In this document: one piece after another, positions 34,270 through 43,036 of the stretch
Position numbering within the stretch: the stretch's first letter is position 1
How the letters are laid out: the number at the start of each line of letters is the position of its first letter
NCBI GenBank assembly: GCA_965214495.1
Contig: OZ243958.1
Span: 186,001 to 250,000, forward strand
Length of the DNA stretch: 64,000 nt
Direction: 5' to 3'
From: JANQOH01 sp965214495
Lineage (GTDB): Bacteria; Pseudomonadota; Alphaproteobacteria; UBA7887
The notes under the pieces: generated by a model
Told to the model about the DNA's origin: nothing
Databases searched by the model: none
What the model saw: only the letters and a program-made list of their open reading frames with translations
Program-made: the position numbers and the translations under genes

Positions 34270-35268
34270 ATGCCGCCACGCCAACGCCTCGCGGTCACGC
34301 TGCCCGCCGGCCCGGTTCTCGCCGACAGTATCGACCGGGTGCGCTGGGCGGCCGACAACGGCTATGACGACGCCTGGTTCGGCGACGGCGGCGCGCCCGA
34401 TTCGCTGACCGCCGCAGCGGCCGTCGCCGGGCGCGCCGGCGGCCTGCGTATCGGCTGCGCGGTGACGCCGGTGTTCACACGCACACCGGCGGTGCTCGCA
34501 GCGACGGCGAACACGCTGGGGCAACTCCTGCCCGGTCGTTTCGTCATGGGCCTCGGGTCGTCCAGCCACACGATGATGGACGGTTGGCACGGCGTGCCGT
34601 TCGAGAAGCCTCTGACCCGAGTCAGGGAGACGGCGGTCATGGTGCGGTCGATGCTGGCGGGCGAGAGATCGAACTTCCGGCTCGAGACCCTGCGCAGCCG
34701 CGGCTACCGTCAGGCGCCGCTGGAGCGACCGGTGCCGCTTTATCTCGCCGCGCTGCGCCCGGCGATGTGCGAGATGGCGGCGGAAGTCGGCGACGGGGTG
34801 ATCTTCAACCTGTGGCCGAAACGCGCGCTGCCGAGAATGATCGAGCACGTTCGCATCGGCGCCGCGCGCGGCGGAAAGGACCCGGCCGAGGTCGAGATCG
34901 TCAACCGCTACATGGTTCTGGTGACCGACGACAAGGCGGCCGCGCTCGCGCGGTTCAAGCGGGCGATGGCGCCCTACTACGCGACGCCGGTCTATAACCG
35001 CTTTCTTGCCTGGGCGGGCTACGAAGACGTCGCCGCGACGATCGCCGAAGGCTGGGCGGCGAAAGACCGCGCCAGGACCACCGGCGCGATCTCGGATGCG
35101 CTCGCAGACGAGATCGCGGTGGTGGGCACGGCGGACGAATGCCGGGCGCGTATCCGCGAGGCCGCCAGGACCGGCATCCACACCCACATCGTCGCCCCTC
35201 TCGGCGACGATCCGGCCGACGTGGCGCGCACCTTCGAAGCGTTTACGCCGGAGAACTACCCACGCTGA
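34270..35268 (+). CDS. LLM-class oxidoreductase, likely F420-dependent
   Basis: 332 residues, ATG 34270 after CCGGAGGACCCC. Luciferase-like TIM barrel: VTLPAGPVLADSIDRVRWAADNGYDDAWFGDGG, IGCAVTPVFTRTPAVLAATANTLGQLLPGRFVMGLGSSSHTM, VPLYLAALRPAMCEMAAEVGDGVIFNLWP, AVVGTADECRARIREAARTGIHTHIVAPLGD. The G-L-G-S-S motif and the barrel order resemble F420-dependent methylenetetrahydromethanopterin reductase-like proteins. Because F420 synthesis and an NADPH:F420 reductase are encoded in this window, F420 use is more credible than in most proteobacteria, but FMN-using relatives are similar. Substrate unknown. Confidence 0.82.
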   Translation: MPPRQRLAVTLPAGPVLADSIDRVRWAADNGYDDAWFGDGGAPDSLTAAAAVAGRAGGLRIGCAVTPVFTRTPAVLAATANTLGQLLPGRFVMGLGSSSHTMMDGWHGVPFEKPLTRVRETAVMVRSMLAGERSNFRLETLRSRGYRQAPLERPVPLYLAALRPAMCEMAAEVGDGVIFNLWPKRALPRMIEHVRIGAARGGKDPAEVEIVNRYMVLVTDDKAAALARFKRAMAPYYATPVYNRFLAWAGYEDVAATIAEGWAAKDRARTTGAISDALADEIAVVGTADECRARIREAARTGIHTHIVAPLGDDPADVARTFEAFTPENYPR

Positions 35269-35298
35269 ACGGTTTCGCTGCGGGGCCGAAACCGGCGC

Positions 35299-36135
35299 TC
35301 ACCGCTTCGGTTTGAACGTATGTTCGGGGCCGGGGAACGCGCCGGTGCGGACGTCTTCGGCGTAGCGGCGGCCGGCCTCCGCCAGGCCGGCGCCGAGGTC
35401 GGCGTAACGTTTGACGAATCTCGGCGTGAAGTCGGCGAACATGCCGATGACGTCGTCGATGACGAGGATCTGGCCGTCCACCGCCTTGCCCGCGCCGATG
35501 CCGACGGTCGGGACGGGCACGCTCCCGGTCACCCGACGCGCGGCATTCTCGGGCACCGCCTCGACCACCATCGAGAAGGCGCCGGCATCGGCCACGGCCT
35601 CCGCGTCGGCGATCAGCGCTTCGGTCTCCTCCTCGGTGCGCCCCTGCGGCCGGAAGCCGCCGAAGCGATGGACATGTTGCGGCGTGAGGCCGACATGGCC
35701 CATGACCGGGACGCCGCGCTCGACAAGGAAATGCACCGTCTCGGCCATCTCGCGCCCGCCTTCGAGCTTGACCGCGGAACAGCCGGTCTGCGCCATCACC
35801 CGCGCCGCGGCGCGGAACGCCGCCGCCGGCGATTCCTGATAGCTCCCGAACGGCAGATCCACCACGATGCAGGGCTTGTCGGTGGCCCGGACCACCGCCG
35901 CGCCGTGCGCGATCATCATGTCGAGCGTGACCGCGACCGTATTGTCGAAACCGTAGATCACCATGCCGAGCGAATCGCCGACCAGCAGCAGGTCCACATG
36001 GTCCTGCAGCAACCGGGCGGTCGGCGCCGTGTAGGCGGTCAGGCACACCACCGGCGTCGCGCCGTCCTTGCGGGCGCGGATGTCGGTGGTCGATACGCGC
36101 CGACGCCGCGCCGGCGCGCTCTTTTCTCCCGCCAT
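35299..36135 (-). CDS. panB: 3-methyl-2-oxobutanoate hydroxymethyltransferase
   Basis: 278 residues from ATG 36135; the open frame extends upstream but the KPRRRR-like start here agrees with the family. Signatures: TPVVCLTAYTAPTARLLQDHVDLLLVGDSLGMVIYGFDNTVAVTLDMMIAHGAAVVRA (metal Asp in VGDSLGM), DLPFGSY, AVKLEGG, PVMGHVGLTPQHVHRFGGF, VVEAVPENAARRVTGSVPVPTVGIGAG. Transfers a hydroxymethyl group from methylene-THF to ketoisovalerate, first step of pantothenate. Convergent with the LLM gene (30 bp apart). Confidence 0.95.
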   Translation of the reverse strand: MAGEKSAPARRRRVSTTDIRARKDGATPVVCLTAYTAPTARLLQDHVDLLLVGDSLGMVIYGFDNTVAVTLDMMIAHGAAVVRATDKPCIVVDLPFGSYQESPAAAFRAAARVMAQTGCSAVKLEGGREMAETVHFLVERGVPVMGHVGLTPQHVHRFGGFRPQGRTEEETEALIADAEAVADAGAFSMVVEAVPENAARRVTGSVPVPTVGIGAGKAVDGQILVIDDVIGMFADFTPRFVKRYADLGAGLAEAGRRYAEDVRTGAFPGPEHTFKPKR

Positions 36136-36284
36136 GCCGGGCCTCCGCCGCCGGGGTGGTGACCGCGCCGACCCTACCGTTTCGCATCGATGGTGGCAAC
36201 GGACGCTTGACCCCGGCGGCGTTCCCGCCAATGGTGCCGGCGGCTGGTCGCCGCTCTTCCCGCAATCCCCGAGGCCGCGCCTTC
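36136..36284. promoter_or_regulatory. Divergent panB / MoxR control region
   Basis: 149 bp between divergent starts; must carry both promoters. No confident boxes or operator found. Confidence 0.35.
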
Positions 36285-37130
36285 ATGAAATTCGCCGGAA
36301 CCGACACCTACGTCGCTACCGAAGACCTGATGGTCGCCGTCAACGCGGCGGTCACGCTGGAGCGCCCGCTGCTCGTCAAGGGCGAGCCGGGCACCGGCAA
36401 GACCATGCTGGCCGAAGAGATCGCCGGCGCGCTCGGCAAGACGCTGATCCGCTGGCACATCAAATCGACCACCACGGCGCAGCAGGGGCTATACGAATAC
36501 GATGCGGTGGCGCGGCTGCGCGACGGCCAGCTCGGCGACGAGCGGGTCAGACGCATTTCGAACTACATCTCGCGCGGCAAACTGTGGGAGGCGTTCACCG
36601 GAGACGAAGCCCCGGTGCTGCTGATCGACGAGATCGACAAGGCCGATATCGAGTTCCCCAACGACCTGTTGCTCGAACTCGACCGCATGGAGTTCTTCGT
36701 CTATGAAACGAAAGAGACGGTAAAAGCGGTGCACCGGCCGATCGTGGTCGTCACCTCGAACAATGAAAAGGAACTGCCGGACGCCTTCCTGCGCCGATGC
36801 TTCTTTCATTACATTGCATTTCCCGATACGGACACGATGACCCGCATCGTCGAGGTGCACTATCCCGGCATCAAGAAGGCCCTGCTCGGCGCCGCGCTGC
36901 GCGCGTTCTACGAAGTCCGCGACGTGCCGGGGCTGAAGAAGAAACCCTCCACCTCGGAACTGCTCGACTGGATCAAGCTTCTGCTGGCCGAGGACGTGGA
37001 TCCCTCGGTCCTGCGTTCCACCGACCGCGACAAGGCCATTCCGCCGCTCTACGGCGCGTTGTTGAAGAACGAACAGGACGTGCAGTTGTTCGAGCGCCTG
37101 GCGTTCCTGGCCCGGCGCGAGGGGCGGTGA
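36285..37130 (+). CDS. MoxR-type AAA+ ATPase
   Basis: 281 residues from ATG 36285. Walker A LLVKGEPGTGKTMLAEEIAGAL; Walker B PVLLIDEIDKADIEFPNDLLLELDRMEF; sensor 1 VVVTSNNEKELPDAFLRRCFFHYIAFPD with the arginine finger. This is the MoxR family, chaperone-like ATPases that usually pair with a von Willebrand A-domain protein. That partner follows at 37144, 13 bp downstream. Together they assemble or mature a metalloenzyme or similar complex; the target is not visible here. Confidence 0.93.
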   Translation: MKFAGTDTYVATEDLMVAVNAAVTLERPLLVKGEPGTGKTMLAEEIAGALGKTLIRWHIKSTTTAQQGLYEYDAVARLRDGQLGDERVRRISNYISRGKLWEAFTGDEAPVLLIDEIDKADIEFPNDLLLELDRMEFFVYETKETVKAVHRPIVVVTSNNEKELPDAFLRRCFFHYIAFPDTDTMTRIVEVHYPGIKKALLGAALRAFYEVRDVPGLKKKPSTSELLDWIKLLLAEDVDPSVLRSTDRDKAIPPLYGALLKNEQDVQLFERLAFLARREGR

Positions 37131-37143
37131 CGCGGAGCGGCGC

Positions 37144-38331
37144 ATGTTCGTCTCGTTGTTTCTCGAACTGCGCGCGGCCCGGGTGCCCGTTACCCTGCGC
37201 GAATATCTCACCCTGCTGGAGGCGTTGAAGGCGGATCTCGCAAGCTACAGCGTCGACAGGTTCTACTGGCTGAGCCGCGCCGCGCTGGTCAAGGACGAAC
37301 GCCACTACGACCGTTTCGACCGCGTTTTCGGCGCCTGTTTCAAGGGTGTCGAACAGATCGGCGAGGCTCTGTCCGGCGATATCCCCGAGGAATGGTTGCG
37401 GCGCGAGATCGAGCGGCTGCTCAGCCCCGAAGAGCGCGCCGAACTCGAGAAGCTCGGCTGGGACAAACTGATGGAAACCTTGCGCGAGCGCCTGCGCGAA
37501 CAGAAGGGTCGCCACCGGGGCGGCTCGAAATGGATCGGCACCGGTGGCACATCTCCCTTCGGCGCTTGGGGCGACCACCCGGAAGGCATCCGTATCGGCC
37601 AGGACGAAGGCCGCCGGCGCAGCGCGGTCAAGGTGTGGGACAAGCGCGAATACCGGAACCTGGACGATTCGGTGGTCATCGGCACGCGCAACATCAAGGT
37701 GGCGCTACGGCGGCTTCGCCAGTTCGTGCGCCAGGGCGCCGACACCGAACTCGATTTGCCCGGAACGGTGAAATCCACCGCCGACAATGGCGGCTGGCTC
37801 GACCTGCGGATGCGGCCCGAGCGCCGCAACAAGGTGAAGGTCCTGTTGTTTCTGGACGTCGGCGGCTCGATGAACGCACATGCGCGCACTTGCGAGGAGT
37901 TGTTCTCGTCGGCGCGCAGCGAGTTCAAGCATCTCGAATATTTCTACTTTCACAACTGCGTTTACGAGAGCGTGTGGCGCGACAACCGGCGGCGGCACAG
38001 GGAGCGCGTTCCCACATGGGACGTGCTGCACACCTATCCGAGCGACTACAAGCTGGTGATCGTGGGCGATGCGAGCATGAGCCCCTACGAGATCACCTAT
38101 CCCGGCGGCAGTGTCGAGCATTGGAACGAGGAGCCGGGGCGGTTGTGGCTGCAACGCTTGCTGGGGGTGTACGGCTCCGCGATCTGGCTCAATCCCGAAC
38201 CGCGCGACCATTGGGACTACACCCATTCCGTCGGCATGATCCGCGACCTGATGGAAGGCCGTATGTTCGGGTTGACGATCGAGGGGCTGGAGGCGGGAAT
38301 GCGTCTGCTCGCGCGCGGCGGTTCGTCGTGA
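37144..38331 (+). CDS. VWA-domain (CoxE/YehP-like) protein, MoxR partner
   Basis: 395 residues. The N-terminal half is helical (FVSLFLELRAARVPVTLREYLTLLEAL, YWLSRAALVKDERHYDRFDRVFGACF). The C-terminal half is a VWA fold with the metal-ion-dependent adhesion motif LLFLDVGGSMNAHARTCEELFSSAR, in which Gly replaces the second Ser, a YFYFHNCVYESVW strand and KLVIVGDASMSPYEIT. Family members act with MoxR ATPases, as CoxE-CoxD in carbon monoxide dehydrogenase maturation. No CO dehydrogenase or sulfur-carrier genes are adjacent, so the client is unknown. Confidence 0.92.
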   Translation: MFVSLFLELRAARVPVTLREYLTLLEALKADLASYSVDRFYWLSRAALVKDERHYDRFDRVFGACFKGVEQIGEALSGDIPEEWLRREIERLLSPEERAELEKLGWDKLMETLRERLREQKGRHRGGSKWIGTGGTSPFGAWGDHPEGIRIGQDEGRRRSAVKVWDKREYRNLDDSVVIGTRNIKVALRRLRQFVRQGADTELDLPGTVKSTADNGGWLDLRMRPERRNKVKVLLFLDVGGSMNAHARTCEELFSSARSEFKHLEYFYFHNCVYESVWRDNRRRHRERVPTWDVLHTYPSDYKLVIVGDASMSPYEITYPGGSVEHWNEEPGRLWLQRLLGVYGSAIWLNPEPRDHWDYTHSVGMIRDLMEGRMFGLTIEGLEAGMRLLARGGSS

Positions 38332-38512
38332 CGGGTGGATCGTCGATGCGCCTGCGGAAAGCCTCGTAGTCGGGGAGCCTGGCGGCTTGGTTACCGCGTG
38401 CGGCCTCTCGGTGCTGTACAACCGGGCGTGGGACCGCCCATAGGATCGGCCCCTGCCGTGCGCCCCTTGCCGCGGAGGGGGTGCGGACGAAGAGAATCGG
38501 GGTTCCCGGATT
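38332..38512. other. Intergenic region between converging VWA and autotransporter genes
   Basis: About 180 bp, GC-rich, no recognised gene or convincing terminator. Confidence 0.35.
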
Positions 38513-40921
38513 TCAGAACTTCAGATGGCCGCGCAGCGTGATCCGACGGTCCGGTGCGCCTTCGGGAACCGCATGGTGTCCGCCTTCGAAGCTCGCCGCG
38601 AACGCCCGGCCCAGCGCGAAGCGCGCGCCCATGCGGTGTGTCCGGCCGCGCTCGCTGCCGAGCGCAATTGCGGCGTAGGGGATCAGGAGACCGCACCCGC
38701 CGAGCGCGGAAACGCCGTAGCCGACGGTCGCGTCGAGCCGCGCGCCGGCGTCCGCGCCCGCGGTTTCGCCGGCGAGACCGCGTTCCCACAAACGGGCGGT
38801 GCCGCCGGCGGCCGCACCGAGCGCCGGCGCGAGGCCGAGCGACACCCCCCGCCCGTCCGCGCCCGGGTCGAAACGGATCGAGCCGCTCAAACCCCATTCC
38901 TCCAGTGCCGACCGGTGCGCCGCCAGCCACCTGCCGCGGCCCTCGACGGTCACGCCCGATAACGGGTCGGCATAGCGCAGGCCGCCGCCGATCTCGGCGC
39001 CCGCCCCGGTCATGCCGTCGCCGCCGTCGTGGCGGATACCGATCTCCAGCCACGGGACGAACCGGGCGCCGGTGGAGAGGGCGCGTTCGTGGCGGGCCGC
39101 CAATGCGGCGCGAACGCGATGGACATCGACCGTCAGGACGTCGGTCGCCGCGTCGCCGCCGTCCATCTCGATGCGCGCGCCCGACGCTTCGCCCTTCAGC
39201 GCCAGGCTTGTCGCGCCGCCTGCGATCAGGTCGGGGCTCGACGCGAGAATCCTGTCGCCGCCTGTCGCCAGCGCTTCGAAAGTGAGATCGCTCGCCAGCG
39301 TGCGCCCGGCCCCGTCGTCCTCGACCTCGACCTCGCCGGTCCCGTAGCTGCCGACCGCCCACAGCCCGAGCCCCTGCGACGGCGACCAGCCCGCATAGGG
39401 ATGCGCGGCCGTGACCTGTACCGAGTAGTCGCCGCCGGCATAGTCGAAAAACCCGTTCGACCACGAGACCGCCAACCCCGCCAGCACGTCGGGGCGGAGT
39501 CGCGCGTCGGCGCCGAGATAGCCGCCCGTCACGCCGCCGTCCCACGCGGGCGCGCCGTCTTCGCCGCCGCCGGACAGCGAGCGGTGCGCCCCGCTGCCCC
39601 ACAGGGCGATTCCGCCGGGCGCCGCGCCGCCGGTGTCGTCGAGCGGCAGCACGAACGAAGACCCGGTCGCCACCCGGTGCGGCGCCACGCCGCCCGGCGC
39701 GCGCAGCGCGGCCAGAGACGACGCGAGGCCCGTCAGACGCGGCGACGGCGCGGTCGAACCTTGCGACAACGCCGAATCCATACGCCCCGTCACCGCTTCG
39801 ACCGTGTTTGCCGACAGGGCGCGGGCGACTTCCGGCAGGATGCTGCGATGCAGCGGCCCGATGCGCTCCCGGGCCTCCGCGGCCCGGCCCGGCCAGGTTT
39901 CGGCGCGGCGCAGAAAGACCTCCGGATCGGCGCGCCACTGCTCGTAACCGATGCGCAGCGAGTCGGTCAGATAGCCGAGCCGCTGGTCGAGACAGGCGAT
40001 CAACTCCCGGTCTTCGATCGCGAGCGCGAAGCCGCCATACTCGTCCCGGTCGTCGCGCGCCGAGATCACCAGGGCGCCGCCGGAAGCCGCGGCTGCGTCC
40101 GTATTGCCGATCACGCCCCGCGCCACAGCATCGACCGTCCCGTCGCCAAGCGCGCCGATCTGGTCGTCCTCGTTCGCGAAGTAGATCGCCTGCGGCAGGC
40201 CGGTTTCGCCCGCTGGCGGTTCCAGGCGCTGCCGCTCCCCCAGATTCGCCGACGCGCCGGCGGCGCCGATGGTGTAGTCGGCCGTGCCGTCGGCAGTCAG
40301 CACGCTGCCCGGAACGTGCACGCGAACCCCCGCCCGCAGGATGCCGTTACCGTCGATGTAGCCGGTCAATTGCAGCAGGCGTTCTTCTCCCGTCGTGCTG
40401 CGCATGAGGCCGACCGTCACGTCGCTGGTAAGGTCGTCGTAGTCGGCGAGCCGTTCCGCGTCCTCGGCGCGCACGAGGAGAGTCTGCGGAAACGCGATAT
40501 GCCCCGAGGTGAACGCGATGACCTGTCGGCCCAAGGAGTCGTAGGTGCGGTCCTCGCGGACCGTGATCCCGCCGCCGACGAGATCGTATCGCTCGTCGGC
40601 CGCCTTCAGCCAGATGCCGGCGAACTCGCCGCCGATGGCGCGGCGCGAGAGCGACAGGCCGCCCATCGCTTCGAGCGCAGTCAGCAAGTCCGCCTCGTAG
40701 CCGCGATGCGTGTCGAAACCGGGCGAGTCGGGGTTCGGGTCGGCGCTGTAGCTCACCGGCACGAAATCGTGGAAGAAGCCGACATCGAGCGTGCGCCCGT
40801 CGACGCAGGCGGCGACCGGCGCCGCGCCGGCGGCGCAGATGGCGGCCAGGGTGAGGATCGACCGCCCGACGATGGATGCCGCGAGGCGAGGAAGCGGTGC
40901 CGGCCTGCGTTTCGGGACCAT
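38513..40921 (-). CDS. Solute-binding-domain / autotransporter barrel fusion
   Basis: 802 residues from ATG 40921, with a perfect AGGAGGT seven bases upstream. After a signal peptide (SILTLAAICAAGAAPVAA), residues about 40-350 read like a type 3 periplasmic solute-binding protein: DVGFFHDFVPVSYSADPNPD, GFDTHRGYEADLLTALEAMG, WLKAADERYDLVGGGITVREDR, QTLLVRAEDAERL, VTVGLMRSTTGEERL, GDGTVDAVARGVIGNT. After a linker the last ~300 residues show autotransporter strands (GGVTGGYLGADARLRPDVLAGLAVSWSNGFFDY, ITLRGHLKF) and end in Phe. So a ligand-binding domain is joined to an outer-membrane barrel. I know of no well-studied protein with this arrangement. Exposed receptor or enzyme role is inferred. Confidence 0.8.
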   Translation of the reverse strand: MVPKRRPAPLPRLAASIVGRSILTLAAICAAGAAPVAACVDGRTLDVGFFHDFVPVSYSADPNPDSPGFDTHRGYEADLLTALEAMGGLSLSRRAIGGEFAGIWLKAADERYDLVGGGITVREDRTYDSLGRQVIAFTSGHIAFPQTLLVRAEDAERLADYDDLTSDVTVGLMRSTTGEERLLQLTGYIDGNGILRAGVRVHVPGSVLTADGTADYTIGAAGASANLGERQRLEPPAGETGLPQAIYFANEDDQIGALGDGTVDAVARGVIGNTDAAAASGGALVISARDDRDEYGGFALAIEDRELIACLDQRLGYLTDSLRIGYEQWRADPEVFLRRAETWPGRAAEARERIGPLHRSILPEVARALSANTVEAVTGRMDSALSQGSTAPSPRLTGLASSLAALRAPGGVAPHRVATGSSFVLPLDDTGGAAPGGIALWGSGAHRSLSGGGEDGAPAWDGGVTGGYLGADARLRPDVLAGLAVSWSNGFFDYAGGDYSVQVTAAHPYAGWSPSQGLGLWAVGSYGTGEVEVEDDGAGRTLASDLTFEALATGGDRILASSPDLIAGGATSLALKGEASGARIEMDGGDAATDVLTVDVHRVRAALAARHERALSTGARFVPWLEIGIRHDGGDGMTGAGAEIGGGLRYADPLSGVTVEGRGRWLAAHRSALEEWGLSGSIRFDPGADGRGVSLGLAPALGAAAGGTARLWERGLAGETAGADAGARLDATVGYGVSALGGCGLLIPYAAIALGSERGRTHRMGARFALGRAFAASFEGGHHAVPEGAPDRRITLRGHLKF

Positions 40922-40956
40922 GCCCGACCTCCTCGGTTGAACCGGCGGTGCCGGCG

Positions 40957-42144
40957 CTACACCACGCCGCGTTCCCGCAATTCGGCGACTGCCTTCTCGT
41001 CGTAGCCGAGCTCGGCGAGAATCTCGCCCGTATGCGCGCCCATGCCGGGCGTCGGACGCATTTCGGCGGGCTGCGGCGCCTTCGACAAGGTGACCGCCTG
41101 GCCGACCACATGAATCGCGCCGCGCTCGGGATGGGTCATCGGCCGGGCGATTTCGAGATGCCGAACCTGCGGATCGGCGAAGGTTTCGTCCACCGCATAG
41201 ATCGGCCCGCACGGCACCCCGGCTTCGTTCATGGCCTCGATCCAGTGAGCGCTCGAACGGGTTTCGGTGATCTCGTTGAGCAGCGCGTTCAGTGCCTCCC
41301 GATGCGTCGAACGGTCGTCGGCGGTGGCGAAGCGCGGGTCGTCCGCCAGGTCCGGGCGGTCGATGACGGCGAGAAAGCGTTTCCACAGCACGCCGCCGGC
41401 GGCGGCGATGTTGATCGCTCCGTCGGCAGTGCGGAACACCCCCATCGGGATGCCCGTCGGGTGGTCGTTGCCCGCCTGCGGCGGCACTTCGCGGTCGATC
41501 AGCCAACGCGCCGCCTGGAAATCCATCATCGCGATCTGGGCCTCGAGCAGCGAAGTATGCACCCACTGCCCCGCGCCGGTGCGCGCGCGCGCGATCAGGG
41601 CGAGCAGGATGCCCATCGCCAGATAGTTGCCCGACGACAGATCGGCGATCGGGACCCCGACGCGCACCGGTCCCTGGCCCGGCAAGCCGGTGACCGACAT
41701 CAGCCCGCCCATGCCCTGCGCGATCTGATCGACGCCGGCGCGCGCCCGATACGGCCCGTCCTGTCCGAAACCGGAGATGCTGCCGAGAACGATGCGCGGA
41801 TTGACCGCCGCCAGCGACTCGTAGTCGATGCCGAGACGGTGTTTGACCCCGGCGCGGAAGTTCTCCACCACCACGTCGGCGCCGCCGGCCAGCGTCATGA
41901 AGATCCGCAGCCCGTCGGCGGTCTTGAGGTTCAGCGTCATCGCCCGCTTGTTGCGGTGCAGGTTGAGGAAGTCCGGCCCCGCACGCGCGCCGCCGAGGCC
42001 CTCGCCGCCGGGTTCGTCCGGCGCCTCGATCTTGATCGTGTCGGCGCCCCAGTCGGCGAGATGGCGCACCGCGGTGGGCCCGGCGCGCGCCCGCGTCAGG
42101 TCGAGCACGCGGATGCCGGCCAGCGGCAGTTCCGGGTCCGTCAT
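40957..42144 (-). CDS. CaiB/BaiF family CoA-transferase
   Basis: 395 residues. Family III CoA-transferase signatures: LAGIRVLDLTRARAGPTAVRHLADWGADTIKIEAPDEPGGEG, FLNLHRNKRAMTLNLKT, DVVVENFRAGVKHRLGIDYESLAAVNPRIV (catalytic Asp lies in the ENFRPG/DLKxP region), GFGQDGPYRARAGVDQIAQGMGG, TGLPGQGPVRVGVPIADLS. Moves CoA between carboxylates. It shares strand and a 6-bp gap with the HpcH-type gene downstream in position (upstream in transcription), suggesting one operon for a hydroxy-acid degradation route. Confidence 0.93.
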   Translation of the reverse strand: MTDPELPLAGIRVLDLTRARAGPTAVRHLADWGADTIKIEAPDEPGGEGLGGARAGPDFLNLHRNKRAMTLNLKTADGLRIFMTLAGGADVVVENFRAGVKHRLGIDYESLAAVNPRIVLGSISGFGQDGPYRARAGVDQIAQGMGGLMSVTGLPGQGPVRVGVPIADLSSGNYLAMGILLALIARARTGAGQWVHTSLLEAQIAMMDFQAARWLIDREVPPQAGNDHPTGIPMGVFRTADGAINIAAAGGVLWKRFLAVIDRPDLADDPRFATADDRSTHREALNALLNEITETRSSAHWIEAMNEAGVPCGPIYAVDETFADPQVRHLEIARPMTHPERGAIHVVGQAVTLSKAPQPAEMRPTPGMGAHTGEILAELGYDEKAVAELRERGVV

Positions 42145-42150
42145 GATCGG

Positions 42151-42924
42151 TCAGTCCTCCGCCCTGAGCGCCGCGATGCCCTGGCGCAGCGCCCCGCCGA
42201 GCAACAGCGTGTCGATGCTGAAGGAGACGAAGCGGAAGCCGCGCGCCATCCATGCCCGGCCCCATTCGACATCGGGGGCGAGAAAGCCGGCCGGCTTGCT
42301 GTGCTTCCGGCAGGCGGCGAGGATGGCGTCGATCGCCGCCTGGAAATCGGGATGGTCGAATTGGCCGGGAATGCCCATGGTCAGCGACAGGTCGAAATGC
42401 CCGACATGCGCCATGTCGATACCGGGCACCGCCATGATCGCATCGGCGTTTTCCACCCCGCGCGCGGTCTCGATCAGCGCCATGGTCAGGGTTCGCGCGT
42501 CCGCCGCCGCCATCTTCGCGCCCACGTCGCCGCCGCTGTAGTCGTCATGCGCGCCGGAGAACATCGCGCCGCGCACGCCGCCCGGCGGATAGCGTCCGTA
42601 GGACGCGATCTCCGCCGCCTTCTCGGCGCTCTCCACCATCTGGTACATCAGCCCCATCACGCCGAGGTCGAGCAGCCGCGCCGTGGTCGCGTAGGTCTTG
42701 TCGGGCGGGCGCGCCAGCGGCACCAGGTCGAGGCCCCGGCAATACGCGACCTGGCGCTTGATCTCGGCGTCGGTGATGCCGCTGTGCTCCATGTCGTAGA
42801 GCACGAACTGGGCGCCGGCATCGGCCAGGATCGCCGGCAATCCCGGACTGGCGAACTCGAAGATCATGGTGCCGAACACGCTCTCGCCGCGCGCCAGCGC
42901 CTGTTTCACCGGATTGTCGCGCAT
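42151..42924 (-). CDS. HpcH/HpaI aldolase/citrate lyase family protein
   Basis: 257 residues from ATG 42924 (GGGGAGGAGA upstream). TIM-barrel lyase: NPVKQALARGESVFGTMIFEFASPGLPAILADAGAQFVLYDMEHSGI, RPPDKTYATTARLLDLGVMGLMYQMVES, MALIETARGVENADAIMAVPGIDMAHVGHFDLSLTMGIPGQFDHPDF, with metal-binding Glu and Asp of HpaI/GarL. Cleaves 4-hydroxy-2-oxo acids to pyruvate plus an aldehyde. Followed by a CaiB-type CoA-transferase, and divergent from an iron alcohol dehydrogenase, a grouping consistent with aromatic or sugar-acid side-chain metabolism. Confidence 0.92.
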   Translation of the reverse strand: MRDNPVKQALARGESVFGTMIFEFASPGLPAILADAGAQFVLYDMEHSGITDAEIKRQVAYCRGLDLVPLARPPDKTYATTARLLDLGVMGLMYQMVESAEKAAEIASYGRYPPGGVRGAMFSGAHDDYSGGDVGAKMAAADARTLTMALIETARGVENADAIMAVPGIDMAHVGHFDLSLTMGIPGQFDHPDFQAAIDAILAACRKHSKPAGFLAPDVEWGRAWMARGFRFVSFSIDTLLLGGALRQGIAALRAED

Positions 42925-43036
42925 GGACGTCTCCTCCCCCCGCCGATTATGGCGGCAGTCGGCGCGCGCCGGAAGCCTCCGCGCCGCCGGCGGGTCCATC
43001 GGCTATAGTGCGCCGGTCCGTTCGAGGGAGGCGGCG

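Noticed and set aside
40922..42265. 5' extension of the autotransporter-fusion frame across the CoA-transferase
   Set aside because: Same reasoning: the CoA-transferase is intact in another frame, and ATG 40921 has a perfect ribosome binding site and a signal peptide.
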